From: Argopecten irradians
Lineage: Eukaryota; Mollusca; Bivalvia; Pectinida; Pectinidae
Direction: 5' to 3'
Assembly: GCF_041381155.1 (NCBI RefSeq)
Contig: NC_091144.1
Location: forward strand, 15,137,544 to 15,201,543
DNA length: 64,000 nucleotides
Shown here: one piece after another, positions 60,501 through 64,000 of the stretch
Layout of the letters: each line of letters opens with the position of its first letter
Numbering within the stretch: the first letter of the stretch is position 1
The notes under the pieces: generated by a model
What the model saw: the letters and a program-made list of their open reading frames with translations, nothing else
Database searches by the model: none
What the model was told of the DNA's origin: nothing
Translations under genes and position numbers: made by a program

Positions 60501-63098
60501 ACACGAATCTTTATAGTAATTTGTTACCCTTTTAATTAACGACATCAAATCCTTTTATGAAAGATTATACAAATGCTAAAACTATCTAGTGTTGTATTAT
60601 TTAAGTTATATGTGCCGTAATTTTAATACTCATGAATCAAAAAGAATATTCCTCACAAAATGTTCTATGATTTTGAGAATCACAATACTTACTATGCATA
60701 GGTTTTGATTTAACAAAACATAGAGCTGAAAAGGATTTTTGGCAGTACTGGTTTTCAGTAGATAAGTGAAGAAAAAGAGCATGTCAAACATTTCGCCCAG
60801 CTATAGCACATTAAACTTTAAACAACAAAAAAATGTTATATTAAGCAAGGATTTATAATATACGTCCTTGTATTAAGGTACGCCAAACTATATCACACTC
60901 AACATACCGAATTGATATTTGTACAACCGTCTCTAGAGGTTGAATGTATCTGTTCCAGGTGTCGTGTTTAATGCAGTGGACGGCTGGGGTAATGGCGGTC
61001 AATTTATGTACGACGATGCAGCTAGTGCACGAATCTGGGCATGGAACTTCGGGGACTTGGAAAATGATCCGATCAAACTATTGACTTATTTACGGAAACT
61101 TCCCGTTGATGGGACGTCTACACAATCTATGTCGATTATAGACGACGGCTTTGTCACAGTAACGGTATGTCTTAATGATCGAACCATCAAACTGTTTATT
61201 AATCTTCATAAAATGTCATATTTCACATATGTTATATGTAGTACGATAGCTTAGTTTAGAATCACTACCTTATACTACTATATTATCAAGAAGAAAAAAC
61301 TAAGTACATATGAATTTCGCCGCTAACGTTTTCAGACCTCCTGGGTATGTATTATGACGTCATATCATAGTCACTGTATCCTGCATCCTCGATACTCCAG
61401 GGGTTCCGATCACTTACGATTTCTACACCCCTGGACTATCTCATCGTAAAACTGGAGGCAACAGAACAGAACAGGTAATTTAGTCCTTTGATGTACATCA
61501 AAAGAGCCGTATAACGGTACACTGTGGTTGACTATGTGGCTTTGAAGTTGGGAGTCGCTCTCTCTGTAGTCTTCAAAGGAAATCTTTGCTGGTCTGTGAT
61601 TGGTCAAATATTTTCAGCTGAGCTGCCTTCAATTTCACTATGAGATAGTCCAGGGGTGTAGAGATCGTAAGTGATCGGAACCCCTGGAGTATCGAGGATG
61701 TGTATCCTGACGCCATAATAGTAGGAGGGGAGATAATATTGCAAGGAACGCAATAAGATGAAGGAATTGTTCATATTATAGCGTCATACACCTATCTATG
61801 CTTTAAAACTGGTTCAAAAAGTTTTATAAACATGTCTTCCTTGCTTACATATTTTAACATAATATTTCATTACTACAGGTACAGGTAGATGTGGGTACCA
61901 ACCAGGGGTACCGCTTTTACACGGCCGGGACTGGTCCGACCACAGATAATCTAGGACCGTCTGTGTATTACGGCGGAGTGTTTTATGGAATTATGGACGA
62001 TACTCTCATGATGTGGCACCCAGACGACTCTGAGACATATGGGTGTCTAGCTATGGCATACGGTCAGTGGGGGGACGGCAATGAACAGCAATGTATCAAA
62101 GAGGCGGACAGTCAGATAGTCATACAGTTGGCCTATGCGGATGTTGATGGTACGAAATTCCTCATGGAAAATGAGTTAATTGTTAACCATAAGTAAAATA
62201 CCTCAACATTTTAAGGATCTCTTTTCTTTTAATGGGCTTTGAGGATAACGGTGGATTATTTTGTCGTTGTCGTAAGTGTCATCAATATTTCCACTGTGGC
62301 ATTCGTTGAAAATATCAACTAATGGATATATCATAGGCCACATATGATATAATGAAAACTTAAGAAACAGTATATATGTAAATGTCAACCACACTTTTGT
62401 AATGCTGTAAGAAACAATGAGAATGTTTAAAGCAAAATAAATCTAATTAATGCATTTTCATAAGTTTTAGTATTCATTTTTCGCCATTACATTTTTGTCA
62501 ACCTAACCATGAAAAGCATTTCACTATTAAACATTTTCAGAACCCCCATGTGGGGAAAGAGGCTGCAACCCGTCCGATATAGGGCCTACGTGTTTGTGTG
62601 CCGGTTCCGGATATGAAGGACAATACTGTGGTGCACGTAAGTCATTGTTACATTGTTCCTTTTTCTTAACTCTCTACGAAAATCTACTTTATTATTTTAA
62701 CAGACACTAAGAAAAGATACACGCAGTCAAATGGCACTCTCAAGAAATAGATTTAAACGTTCACGCACTAATAATTTCTTCTTGGTATGAAACAATTATG
62801 AAACAATTTTACTTAAACTATTGTTTGTCACCAGCCATTTTCATTATAACGCCGTTGTACGTGTGTCTACAACACAAAATTATATTGGCTTTCACTAACC
62901 ATTTATCCCTTTCAGTTGTGCAATGTATTCCCCCAAGTGGTCATCAATATGCAAACTACGCCCCTGTGCAGTTAATGTACGATTTCGCAGCCAATGTAAC
63001 ATTCACGTGTCAGGATGGATATGAATATCAACAGGGTGATAAGCAGTCGATGTGTGATGCTTTTAAGGCCTGGAACGGAGACCCGTACATCTGTACCC
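18516..63098 (+). CDS. Secreted protein with three YGGV repeats, EGF-like and CCP modules (3' end outside window)
   Basis: Exons: 18516-18576, 53434-53745, 57944-58072, 58799-58903, 60080-60193, 60959-61164, 61879-62149, 62541-62636, 62916-63098; 492 codons so far, ending in phase 1, so the gene continues to the right. A signal peptide is formed across intron 1 (HFIILIAVYVGVVHG, about residues 12-26). Then come three copies of a beta-strand-rich unit with YGGV at 93-96, 214-217 and 340-343, spaced 121 and 126 residues. Shared features are a V-x-V-x-V strand before YGGV and an LW/MW-x-P segment after it. These are followed by a five-cysteine EGF-like module (400-431) and a CCP/sushi module (C435, C463, C478, W484, C491). 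The last two are typical of extracellular adhesion, complement-like or matrix proteins. I do not recognise the YGGV repeat. Placing exon 1 35 kb upstream rests on phase and signal peptide fit only. Confidence 0.75.
18592..18815. repeat. TTTACTGTA/CGCGAA-type MITE, degenerate
   Basis: Starts with TACAGTAAACCGACC and contains repeated CGCGAA/TTCGCG motifs in both orientations, as do the copies at 22060-22239 and 24551-24735. The right end is unclear. Located just after the gene 2 exon 1 donor. Confidence 0.45.
18816..21150. other. Gene 2 intron 1, unique AT-rich part
   Basis: No exon, RNA gene or repeat family recognised. Contains several poly-T/poly-A runs. Confidence 0.4.
21153..21360. repeat. 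MITE copy with CRE-like palindrome
   Basis: Begins GCATTAAACTGTCTTCCTAT and reads through a segment (about 21200-21300) that is repeated in inverse orientation at 36220-36440, including GATGGAACAGCCATTTGACG and TTGACGTCACC. Noncoding. Terminal motif shared with the nested element at 36450-36605. Confidence 0.6.
22060..22239. mobile_element. ~180-bp MITE with TTTACTGTA ends
   Basis: The left end TTTACTGTAGATGTGGATAT and the right end, reversed, CTACTGTAAATAGGGAAATT are imperfect inverted repeats; both continue into a TTCGCGAG/TTCACGTGAG segment. Noncoding. Same family as 24551-24735. Confidence 0.6.
23785..24262. repeat. Dispersed repeat with tandemly doubled 5' segment
   Basis: ACGTCCTATTAACAGCCAG followed by GGTCATGTAAGGACGGCCTC occurs twice (about 23793 and 23857). 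Then comes a long block ending in a small hairpin, GGCCTATCTGCAGGGCC. I associate this sequence with a family common in scallop genomes; that is memory, not a search. No ORF; SINE- or Helitron-like origin cannot be decided. Confidence 0.6.
24551..24735. mobile_element. ~185-bp MITE with TTACTGTAAAC ends
   Basis: The left TTACTGTAAACCATC and the right GTTGTTTACAGTAA are inverted; the sub-terminal AATTTCGCGA is matched by TCGCGAAATTT on the right. Noncoding. Same family as 22060-22239 and, less clearly, 18592-18815. Confidence 0.6.
25600..26128. mobile_element. Foldback element, truncated copy with 150-bp palindrome
   Basis: The right 150 bp (25978-26125) form a near-perfect hairpin. Its arms contain GTGGATATGAAGGATAGGGA and its tip is rich in CCTCGG / CCGAGG. 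The left part matches the middle of the full element at 44625-45443, including CTTGACGTCACGGCGTCAAC. The left arm of the full element is missing here. Confidence 0.75.
26395..26770. mobile_element. Second foldback family, AGCATTGATRTCACTATTTT arms
   Basis: 26409-26545 is an inverted repeat with arms AAGCATTGATATCACTATTT and its complement, and inner arms TATCGGGGTATGAAAA / TTTTCATAACCCGATA. The sequence to 26770 includes TATTGTGACGTCACGAAAAC and a segment shared with 54240-54320. Noncoding. Confidence 0.6.
27255..28844. other. Gene 2 intron 1, no gene seen
   Basis: No supported exon, RNA gene or repeat; AT-rich with scattered short direct repeats. Confidence 0.4.
28845..29595. repeat. Satellite-like tandem array
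   Basis: Four to five degenerate copies of a unit starting GGCAATAACTCCGTAACTTA, continuing CAGTCGAATCAAGCTGATTT, then GAGATCTTTCCAATGTTAG and ACACTTGGTGCATATATA. Copies lie at about 28861, 29014, 29145 and 29406, with half-copies between; unit lengths run from about 130 to 260 bp. Confidence 0.8.
29690..30012. repeat. Minisatellite of AAGGGGATTTGAAGTGGT units
   Basis: About nine degenerate copies of CTAAGGGGATTTGAAGTGGT at spacings of roughly 30-45 bp. Noncoding. It begins 100 bp after the preceding array ends. Confidence 0.8.
30013..32874. other. Gene 2 intron 1, no gene seen
   Basis: AT-rich sequence without supported coding. A short hairpin (TATAGTTATAAGGCC and its complement) lies at 30610-30690. 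Confidence 0.4.
32875..33955. mobile_element. ~1.08-kb non-autonomous DNA element with AGGGCT ends
   Basis: The left end AGGGCTTCAACGATACACGA and the right end, reversed, AGGGCTGAAACGATTCATCG are inverted repeats followed by CGCGATACAT on both sides. The termini recall hAT elements. No transposase is visible and no clear 8-bp target duplication was found. Confidence 0.6.
33975..34452. mobile_element. ~475-bp MITE with ATAGAGATTGGCAACTTCTCC-like ends
   Basis: The left AGAGAGATTGGAAACTCCTTC and the right, reversed, ATAGAGATTGGCAACTTCTC are inverted repeats. Inside them AGGCAGAGGGACCTC on the left pairs partly with GAGGTACATCTGCCT on the right. Noncoding. Confidence 0.55.
34453..36132. other. 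Gene 2 intron 1, no gene seen
   Basis: No supported exon, RNA gene or repeat family. Confidence 0.4.
36133..36897. mobile_element. AAAGATGCTCC-family MITE with nested insertions
   Basis: Ends TTAAAGATGCTCCACCGC and its exact complement. The outer parts match the uninterrupted copy at 47110-47451. A block from about 36219 to 36655 is extra and holds another repeat (inverse of 21200-21360) and a 156-bp MITE. Confidence 0.75.
36450..36605. mobile_element. 156-bp MITE with ~60-bp inverted repeats
   Basis: Left arm GCATTAGACTATCTTCCTAC, right arm (reversed) GCATTAAACTATCTTCCTAT. The inner arms are identical over AGATGCCAGAGCTTTGCAGA. Only about 30 bp of loop. Nested in the element above. Confidence 0.8.
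36898..40949. other. Gene 2 intron 1, no gene seen
   Basis: No supported coding. Contains a cluster of CACGTGA-type palindromes at 37884-38005 and a short (TA)n run at about 40205. Confidence 0.4.
37884..38005. repeat. Inverted-repeat cluster with CACGTG-type motifs
   Basis: About seven TTCACG/CGTGAA half-sites, with TTCACGTGAT and GTTCACGTGC palindromes. The outer ATCGCATGATATTCACG is inversely repeated at the right. It could be a short MITE or an E-box cluster; no evidence of function. Confidence 0.4.
40958..41922. mobile_element. 965-bp DNA element with 8-bp target duplication and terminal minisatellites
   Basis: Perfect 8-bp direct repeats TTGCCGAC flank it (40950-40957 and 41923-41930). 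Terminal inverted repeats begin GGTGACMSCCTTATATCCCT and continue ACGGCC. Inside each end is a small array of about 17-bp units, AGTCCGAAGGCCCGTT, in inverted orientation. The centre is AT-rich and noncoding, with a C-run at 41328-41341. An 8-bp duplication suggests hAT, P or Merlin superfamilies; no transposase is present, so it depends on another copy. Confidence 0.88.
41962..43106. repeat. 1.1-kb inverted repeat with ~335-bp arms
   Basis: Arms 41962-42297 and 42776-43106 are inverted copies, about 85-90% alike by eye, with a 478-bp spacer. Each arm carries TATATAAAAGGACAAGGG-like sequence (about 42040 on + and 43030 on -), followed by a GC-richer stretch that can be read as VEAGVPLPSEPLVPLS on the opposite strand. 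The open frames in both arms are the same sequence and not evidence of a gene. It may be a foldback transposon or an inverted duplication. Confidence 0.85.
43580..43900. mobile_element. 321-bp MITE with perfect 9-bp target duplication
   Basis: Flanked by AGGTGGGGT at 43571-43579 and 43901-43909. Long inverted ends begin YATCCTCGATA and continue through GGTTCCGATCACTTACGATC and CTACACCCCTGGACTATCTC. A sister copy in reverse orientation is at 61384-61700. A 9-bp duplication with long inverted ends points to a Mutator-like origin (inference). Confidence 0.88.
44625..45443. mobile_element. 819-bp compound foldback element
   Basis: The two ends are inverted copies (TAAGACTCTTTCATA and complement), and each end is itself a hairpin of about 140-150 bp with arms containing GGATATGAAGGATAG. 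The centre is a third inverted repeat around GTGACGTCACGAGGCTTTAT and its counterpart near 45040. Other copies: 25600-26128 (truncated), 58205-58355 (one hairpin only). Noncoding; open frames across it are by-products of the palindromes. Confidence 0.8.
45444..47109. other. Gene 2 intron 1, no gene seen
   Basis: No supported coding or repeat family recognised. Confidence 0.4.
47110..47451. mobile_element. 342-bp MITE, AAAGATGCTCC family (uninterrupted copy)
   Basis: The left end TAAAGATGCTCCGTAGCTGA and the right end, reversed, TTAAGGATGCTCCACCGCTG. The body aligns with the outer parts of 36133-36897 and with 56313-56561, including GTAAAGTAAGTAACT and TTTCGGGATGCAATT. Noncoding. Confidence 0.75.
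47630..47812 (-). repeat. SINE-like repeat with tRNA-type B box
   Basis: Contains GAGAGGAAACCAGAGTGCCC, GGAGAAAA and GTCGGGGTTCGAACCCCGGC. The last is a palindromic T-arm-like block, readable as a Pol III B box on either strand. No intact tRNA fold is seen. Strand assignment is tentative. Confidence 0.5.
48236..48427. repeat. Host tandem repeat interrupted by the Ngaro element
   Basis: A unit starting about AGTCGGAGGATTAAATT (48240) is followed by a second unit starting AGTCTGAGGATTAAATT (48384). The second stops near 48427 and its remainder (ACTGAAATTTCTATGTCGAT and GCTGTCTGAGAATTGACGTG) reappears at about 52820-52870, so the target of the insertion was inside the second unit. Confidence 0.6.
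48428..52766 (-). mobile_element. Ngaro-type DIRS-like retroelement fossil (tyrosine recombinase)
   Basis: On the minus strand the order is: repeat A1 (52766-52601); a gag-like region (about 52579-51520, with an acidic coiled-coil N-terminal half); reverse transcriptase and RNase H (about 51490-49890, with DLKSAYCSVKIHPSDYAL and a YLDD catalytic motif); a tyrosine recombinase region (about 49990-49100); then repeats B1 (48873-48740), A2 (48739-48574) and B2 (48560-48428). The split direct repeat layout A1-ORFs-B1-A2-B2 is diagnostic of Ngaro-type DIRS elements, which use overlapping frames. It is broken in several places. A1 and A2 differ at about 8 of 165 positions, suggesting moderate age. 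It lies antisense to gene 2 within its first intron. Confidence 0.85.
53434..53745 (+). CDS. Gene 2 exon 2 (signal peptide end, YGGV repeat 1)
   Basis: Acceptor TGATGTTTCAG and donor TTAG|GTGATG. Encodes VGVVHGINAPTKISSWLPIA, then strands THGLGEVPIKVDVQVRI and EYGGVIYVYNSNEVKMLAP. A clear rise in GC and codon structure marks it out from the AT-rich surroundings. Phase 1 in and out. Largest exon of the gene in this window. Confidence 0.88.
53785..54330. repeat. Foldback-type repeat related to 26395-26770
   Basis: Starts ATAGGGGTATGAAAATATG, and further in has GTGTCTCTATTGTGACGTCACG followed by a GCCATTTTCGGAT segment, both shared with the 26.6-kb copy. Degenerate, noncoding, in gene 2 intron 2. 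Confidence 0.5.
54425..55205. repeat. 48-bp satellite array, about 15 copies
   Basis: The unit is AATATTTGATAATTGCGTCT, then TTTATAATATTTGTATTATA, then CGTCTATA. Most copies are identical; a few near 54780-54950 have short insertions. Because 48 is a multiple of 3, one frame stays open as repeats of IIASFIIFVLYVYKYL; this is an arithmetic by-product, not a protein. Gene 2 intron 2. Confidence 0.95.
55206..56312. other. Gene 2 intron 2, no exon seen
   Basis: A 90-codon minus-strand frame (55627-55355) is cysteine-containing but has no recognisable domain and no splice context; treated as noncoding. Confidence 0.4.
56313..56561. mobile_element. ~250-bp MITE, AAAGATGCTCC family, degenerate
   Basis: Ends TTTAAAGATGCTCC and GAGCATCTTTTAA. 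The body shares GTAAAGTAAGTAACTTTTGT and TTTCGGGACG with the copies at 36 and 47 kb. Third and shortest copy. Confidence 0.7.
56562..57943. other. Gene 2 intron 2, no exon seen
   Basis: No supported exon or repeat family. Confidence 0.4.
57944..58072 (+). CDS. Gene 2 exon 3 (repeat 1, second half)
   Basis: Acceptor GTACTTCAG and donor AATA|GTATGT, phase 1-1. Encodes GSKYVGPTITGDFSSGHVRV, RLWKMCEFAKPAYVSDLV and TLDN. The SGHVRVRLW segment resembles the SARIWAW segment of exon 6. Confidence 0.87.
58205..58355. repeat. Single hairpin of the compound foldback family
   Basis: Arms ATATTTGGATATGAATGATTG and complement, with the tip CTGCCGAAG; degenerate relative to the copies at 26.0 and 45.3 kb. 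Gene 2 intron 3. Confidence 0.65.
58799..58903 (+). CDS. Gene 2 exon 4 (repeat 2 start)
   Basis: Acceptor TTATCACAG and donor CAAG|GTAATA, phase 1-1. Encodes AEESYKEVFHSVGLAPDLVI then VQVHLDNNWVTDAQ. The HSVGLAPDLVIVQVHL strand aligns with THGLGEVPIKVDVQVRI of repeat 1. Confidence 0.87.
60080..60193 (+). CDS. Gene 2 exon 5 (repeat 2, YGGV)
   Basis: Acceptor CTGGTTTAG and donor AACG|GTAGGT, phase 1-1. Encodes MSFYSQSTTSYGGVMFAFGK, YSIRLWTPTKGSGSASN. It carries the second YGGV and the LWTP motif. Confidence 0.87.
60959..61164 (+). CDS. Gene 2 exon 6 (repeat 2 end, repeat 3 start)
   Basis: Acceptor CTGTTCCAG and donor AACG|GTATGT, phase 1 in, phase 0 out. Encodes VVFNAVDGWGNGGQFMYDDA, then ARIWAWNFGDLENDP and the linker to repeat 3 ending FVTVT. 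An upstream ATG at 60940 lies in the intron and is not a start. Confidence 0.88.
61384..61700. mobile_element. 317-bp MITE with perfect 9-bp target duplication
   Basis: Flanked by TGTATCCTG at 61375-61383 and 61701-61709. Inverted ends CATCCTCGATACTCCAGGGG. Reverse-orientation sister of 43580-43900. Sits in gene 2 intron 6. Confidence 0.9.
61879..62149 (+). CDS. Gene 2 exon 7 (repeat 3, YGGV)
   Basis: Acceptor CATTACTACAG and donor GATG|GTACGA, phase 0-1. Encodes VQVDVGTNQGYRFYTAGTGP, then VYYGGVFYGIMDDTLMMWHP and a cysteine-bearing tail. Two cysteines here (GCLAM, QQCIK) may form a bond within repeat 3. Confidence 0.88.
62541..62636 (+). CDS. Gene 2 exon 8 (EGF-like module)
   Basis: Acceptor CATTTTCAG and donor GCAC|GTAAGT, phase 1-1. 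Encodes EPPCGERGCNPSDIGPTCLC, then AGSGYEGQYCGA. The C-x-C...GY-G--C pattern is the EGF-like C-terminal half. Only five cysteines are present rather than six, so it is a short or atypical module. Confidence 0.85.
62916..63098 (+). CDS. Gene 2 exon 9 (CCP/sushi module)
   Basis: Acceptor CCCTTTCAG and donor ACCC|GTAAGT, phase 1-1, one exon per module as usual for CCP. Has C435, C463 (VTFTCQDGYEY), C478, W484 and C491: the full CCP signature. The open phase shows that the coding sequence continues past the window. Confidence 0.9.
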
Positions 63099-64000
63099 GT
63101 AAGTAATGCTTGTTTGTGTCATTCATTAGTTTGTTTCTCTTGTGATTGCAGCCACGACACTGAACAGTTTGGTAAAATTTTCTTTAACAAAATAACATTG
63201 TTGAACGATTGCTTGATAGGTTCTACATCATGCTTTTGTCGCAGTTATATGAGCATGGTTTTCACAAACGCTCTGAGTATTACCAAAGTAAGAAGAATGT
63301 TGTACCAAGTTTAACTACGTGCTAATTATCATTATAAGTATAATTATTTCGCCCCTGTGTTTCTATAGTGTTTAGAAGAATTTTGATGCATAAACATTTT
63401 CTTTGGGTTGTAAGTACATGTATGACTTTTAACAGGGGCGCCTCTATAAAAAAAAAGCCCGGGCTTGTACATAAATAAAACTAGTATGAGTTATTCATGG
63501 TCCTGTAAAGTTAAAACATCTACGTCGATCCGTCAAAGTCTTGAATGTAATGTAATATCAAAGTAAAAAAATAACCTAAATGTAGATGATTTATCTAAAA
63601 TTAATGTTACTGAAATATACCCGTTTTGGAAGTCCGGAAAATGGAAACCTGAAGTACGACCAACCTACGGGTTCTGGGTGATTAGTGCTTGTGTTGTTTG
63701 GTGCGTTAATATGAAGAAGACAGAATTAAAGACAAGATGGTTTTTTCAAGCTTAAACCGAAATATCGAAAAGTGACACCTCGCAAATTATAGTGACACAG
63801 AGTAGATTCTACTTAGATAGTCCGCTAACACCTGCCTATACATGTAGGACTTATCATGAGATTTCCATGCTTTTGTACTAAACATTAACGCATAATAATC
63901 AGGTACAGGTAGAAAACAGACCTTTCTAGTTTAGCAATACCAAGCATTATCAAACATCATTTCCGGGACAAAACAATTCCTTAAAACCATATTCTGTCGA
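63099..64000. other. Gene 2 intron 9, no further exon seen
   Basis: No acceptor followed by an open phase-1 exon was found before the right edge; the next exon probably lies outside. Confidence 0.45.

Noticed and set aside
60940-61254. 104-codon frame with its own ATG at 60940
   Set aside because: The ATG is in the intron before a strong acceptor; the real coding part is exon 6 of gene 2.

Overview
The window looks like nuclear DNA of a bivalve mollusc, possibly a scallop. This is inferred from AT-rich sequence, small spliced exons with GT-AG introns, a metazoan adaptor gene, and dense miniature repeats of types I associate with bivalves. No search was run. All exon boundaries were read by eye from splice signals, frame and domain fit.

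There are two host genes, both on the + strand. Gene 1 (2293-10901, 13 coding exons, 365 codons) encodes an adaptor with an N-terminal PH domain and a C-terminal SH2 domain, in the order and style of SH3BP2. All 13 exons join in one frame. The first intron opens with about 50 copies of a 31-bp minisatellite whose unit is a copy of the end of exon 1 plus its 5' splice site. A second, 24-bp in-frame duplication covers the 5' splice site of exon 3.

Gene 2 (18516 to beyond the right edge, 9 exons seen, 492 codons) encodes a secreted protein: a signal peptide, three copies of a beta-rich repeat that I do not recognise (each with a YGGV motif), an EGF-like module and a CCP/sushi module. A 35-kb first intron divides the signal peptide.

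Between the genes lies a nested insertion. A Penelope-like GIY-YIG fragment is split by a DNA element with pogo-like ends. That element carries a 359-bp miniature LTR element whose LTRs contain a complete tRNA-like Pol III promoter, and a 5'-truncated LINE with a 597-codon open reverse transcriptase.

Intron 1 of gene 2 (18577-53433) is mostly transposon-derived. It holds several MITE and foldback families, tandem repeats, a 965-bp element with an 8-bp target duplication, a 1.1-kb inverted repeat, and an antisense Ngaro-type DIRS-like fossil (48428-52766). Later introns carry a 48-bp satellite and more MITEs. The palindrome TGACGTCA is strongly over-represented, mainly inside these repeats.
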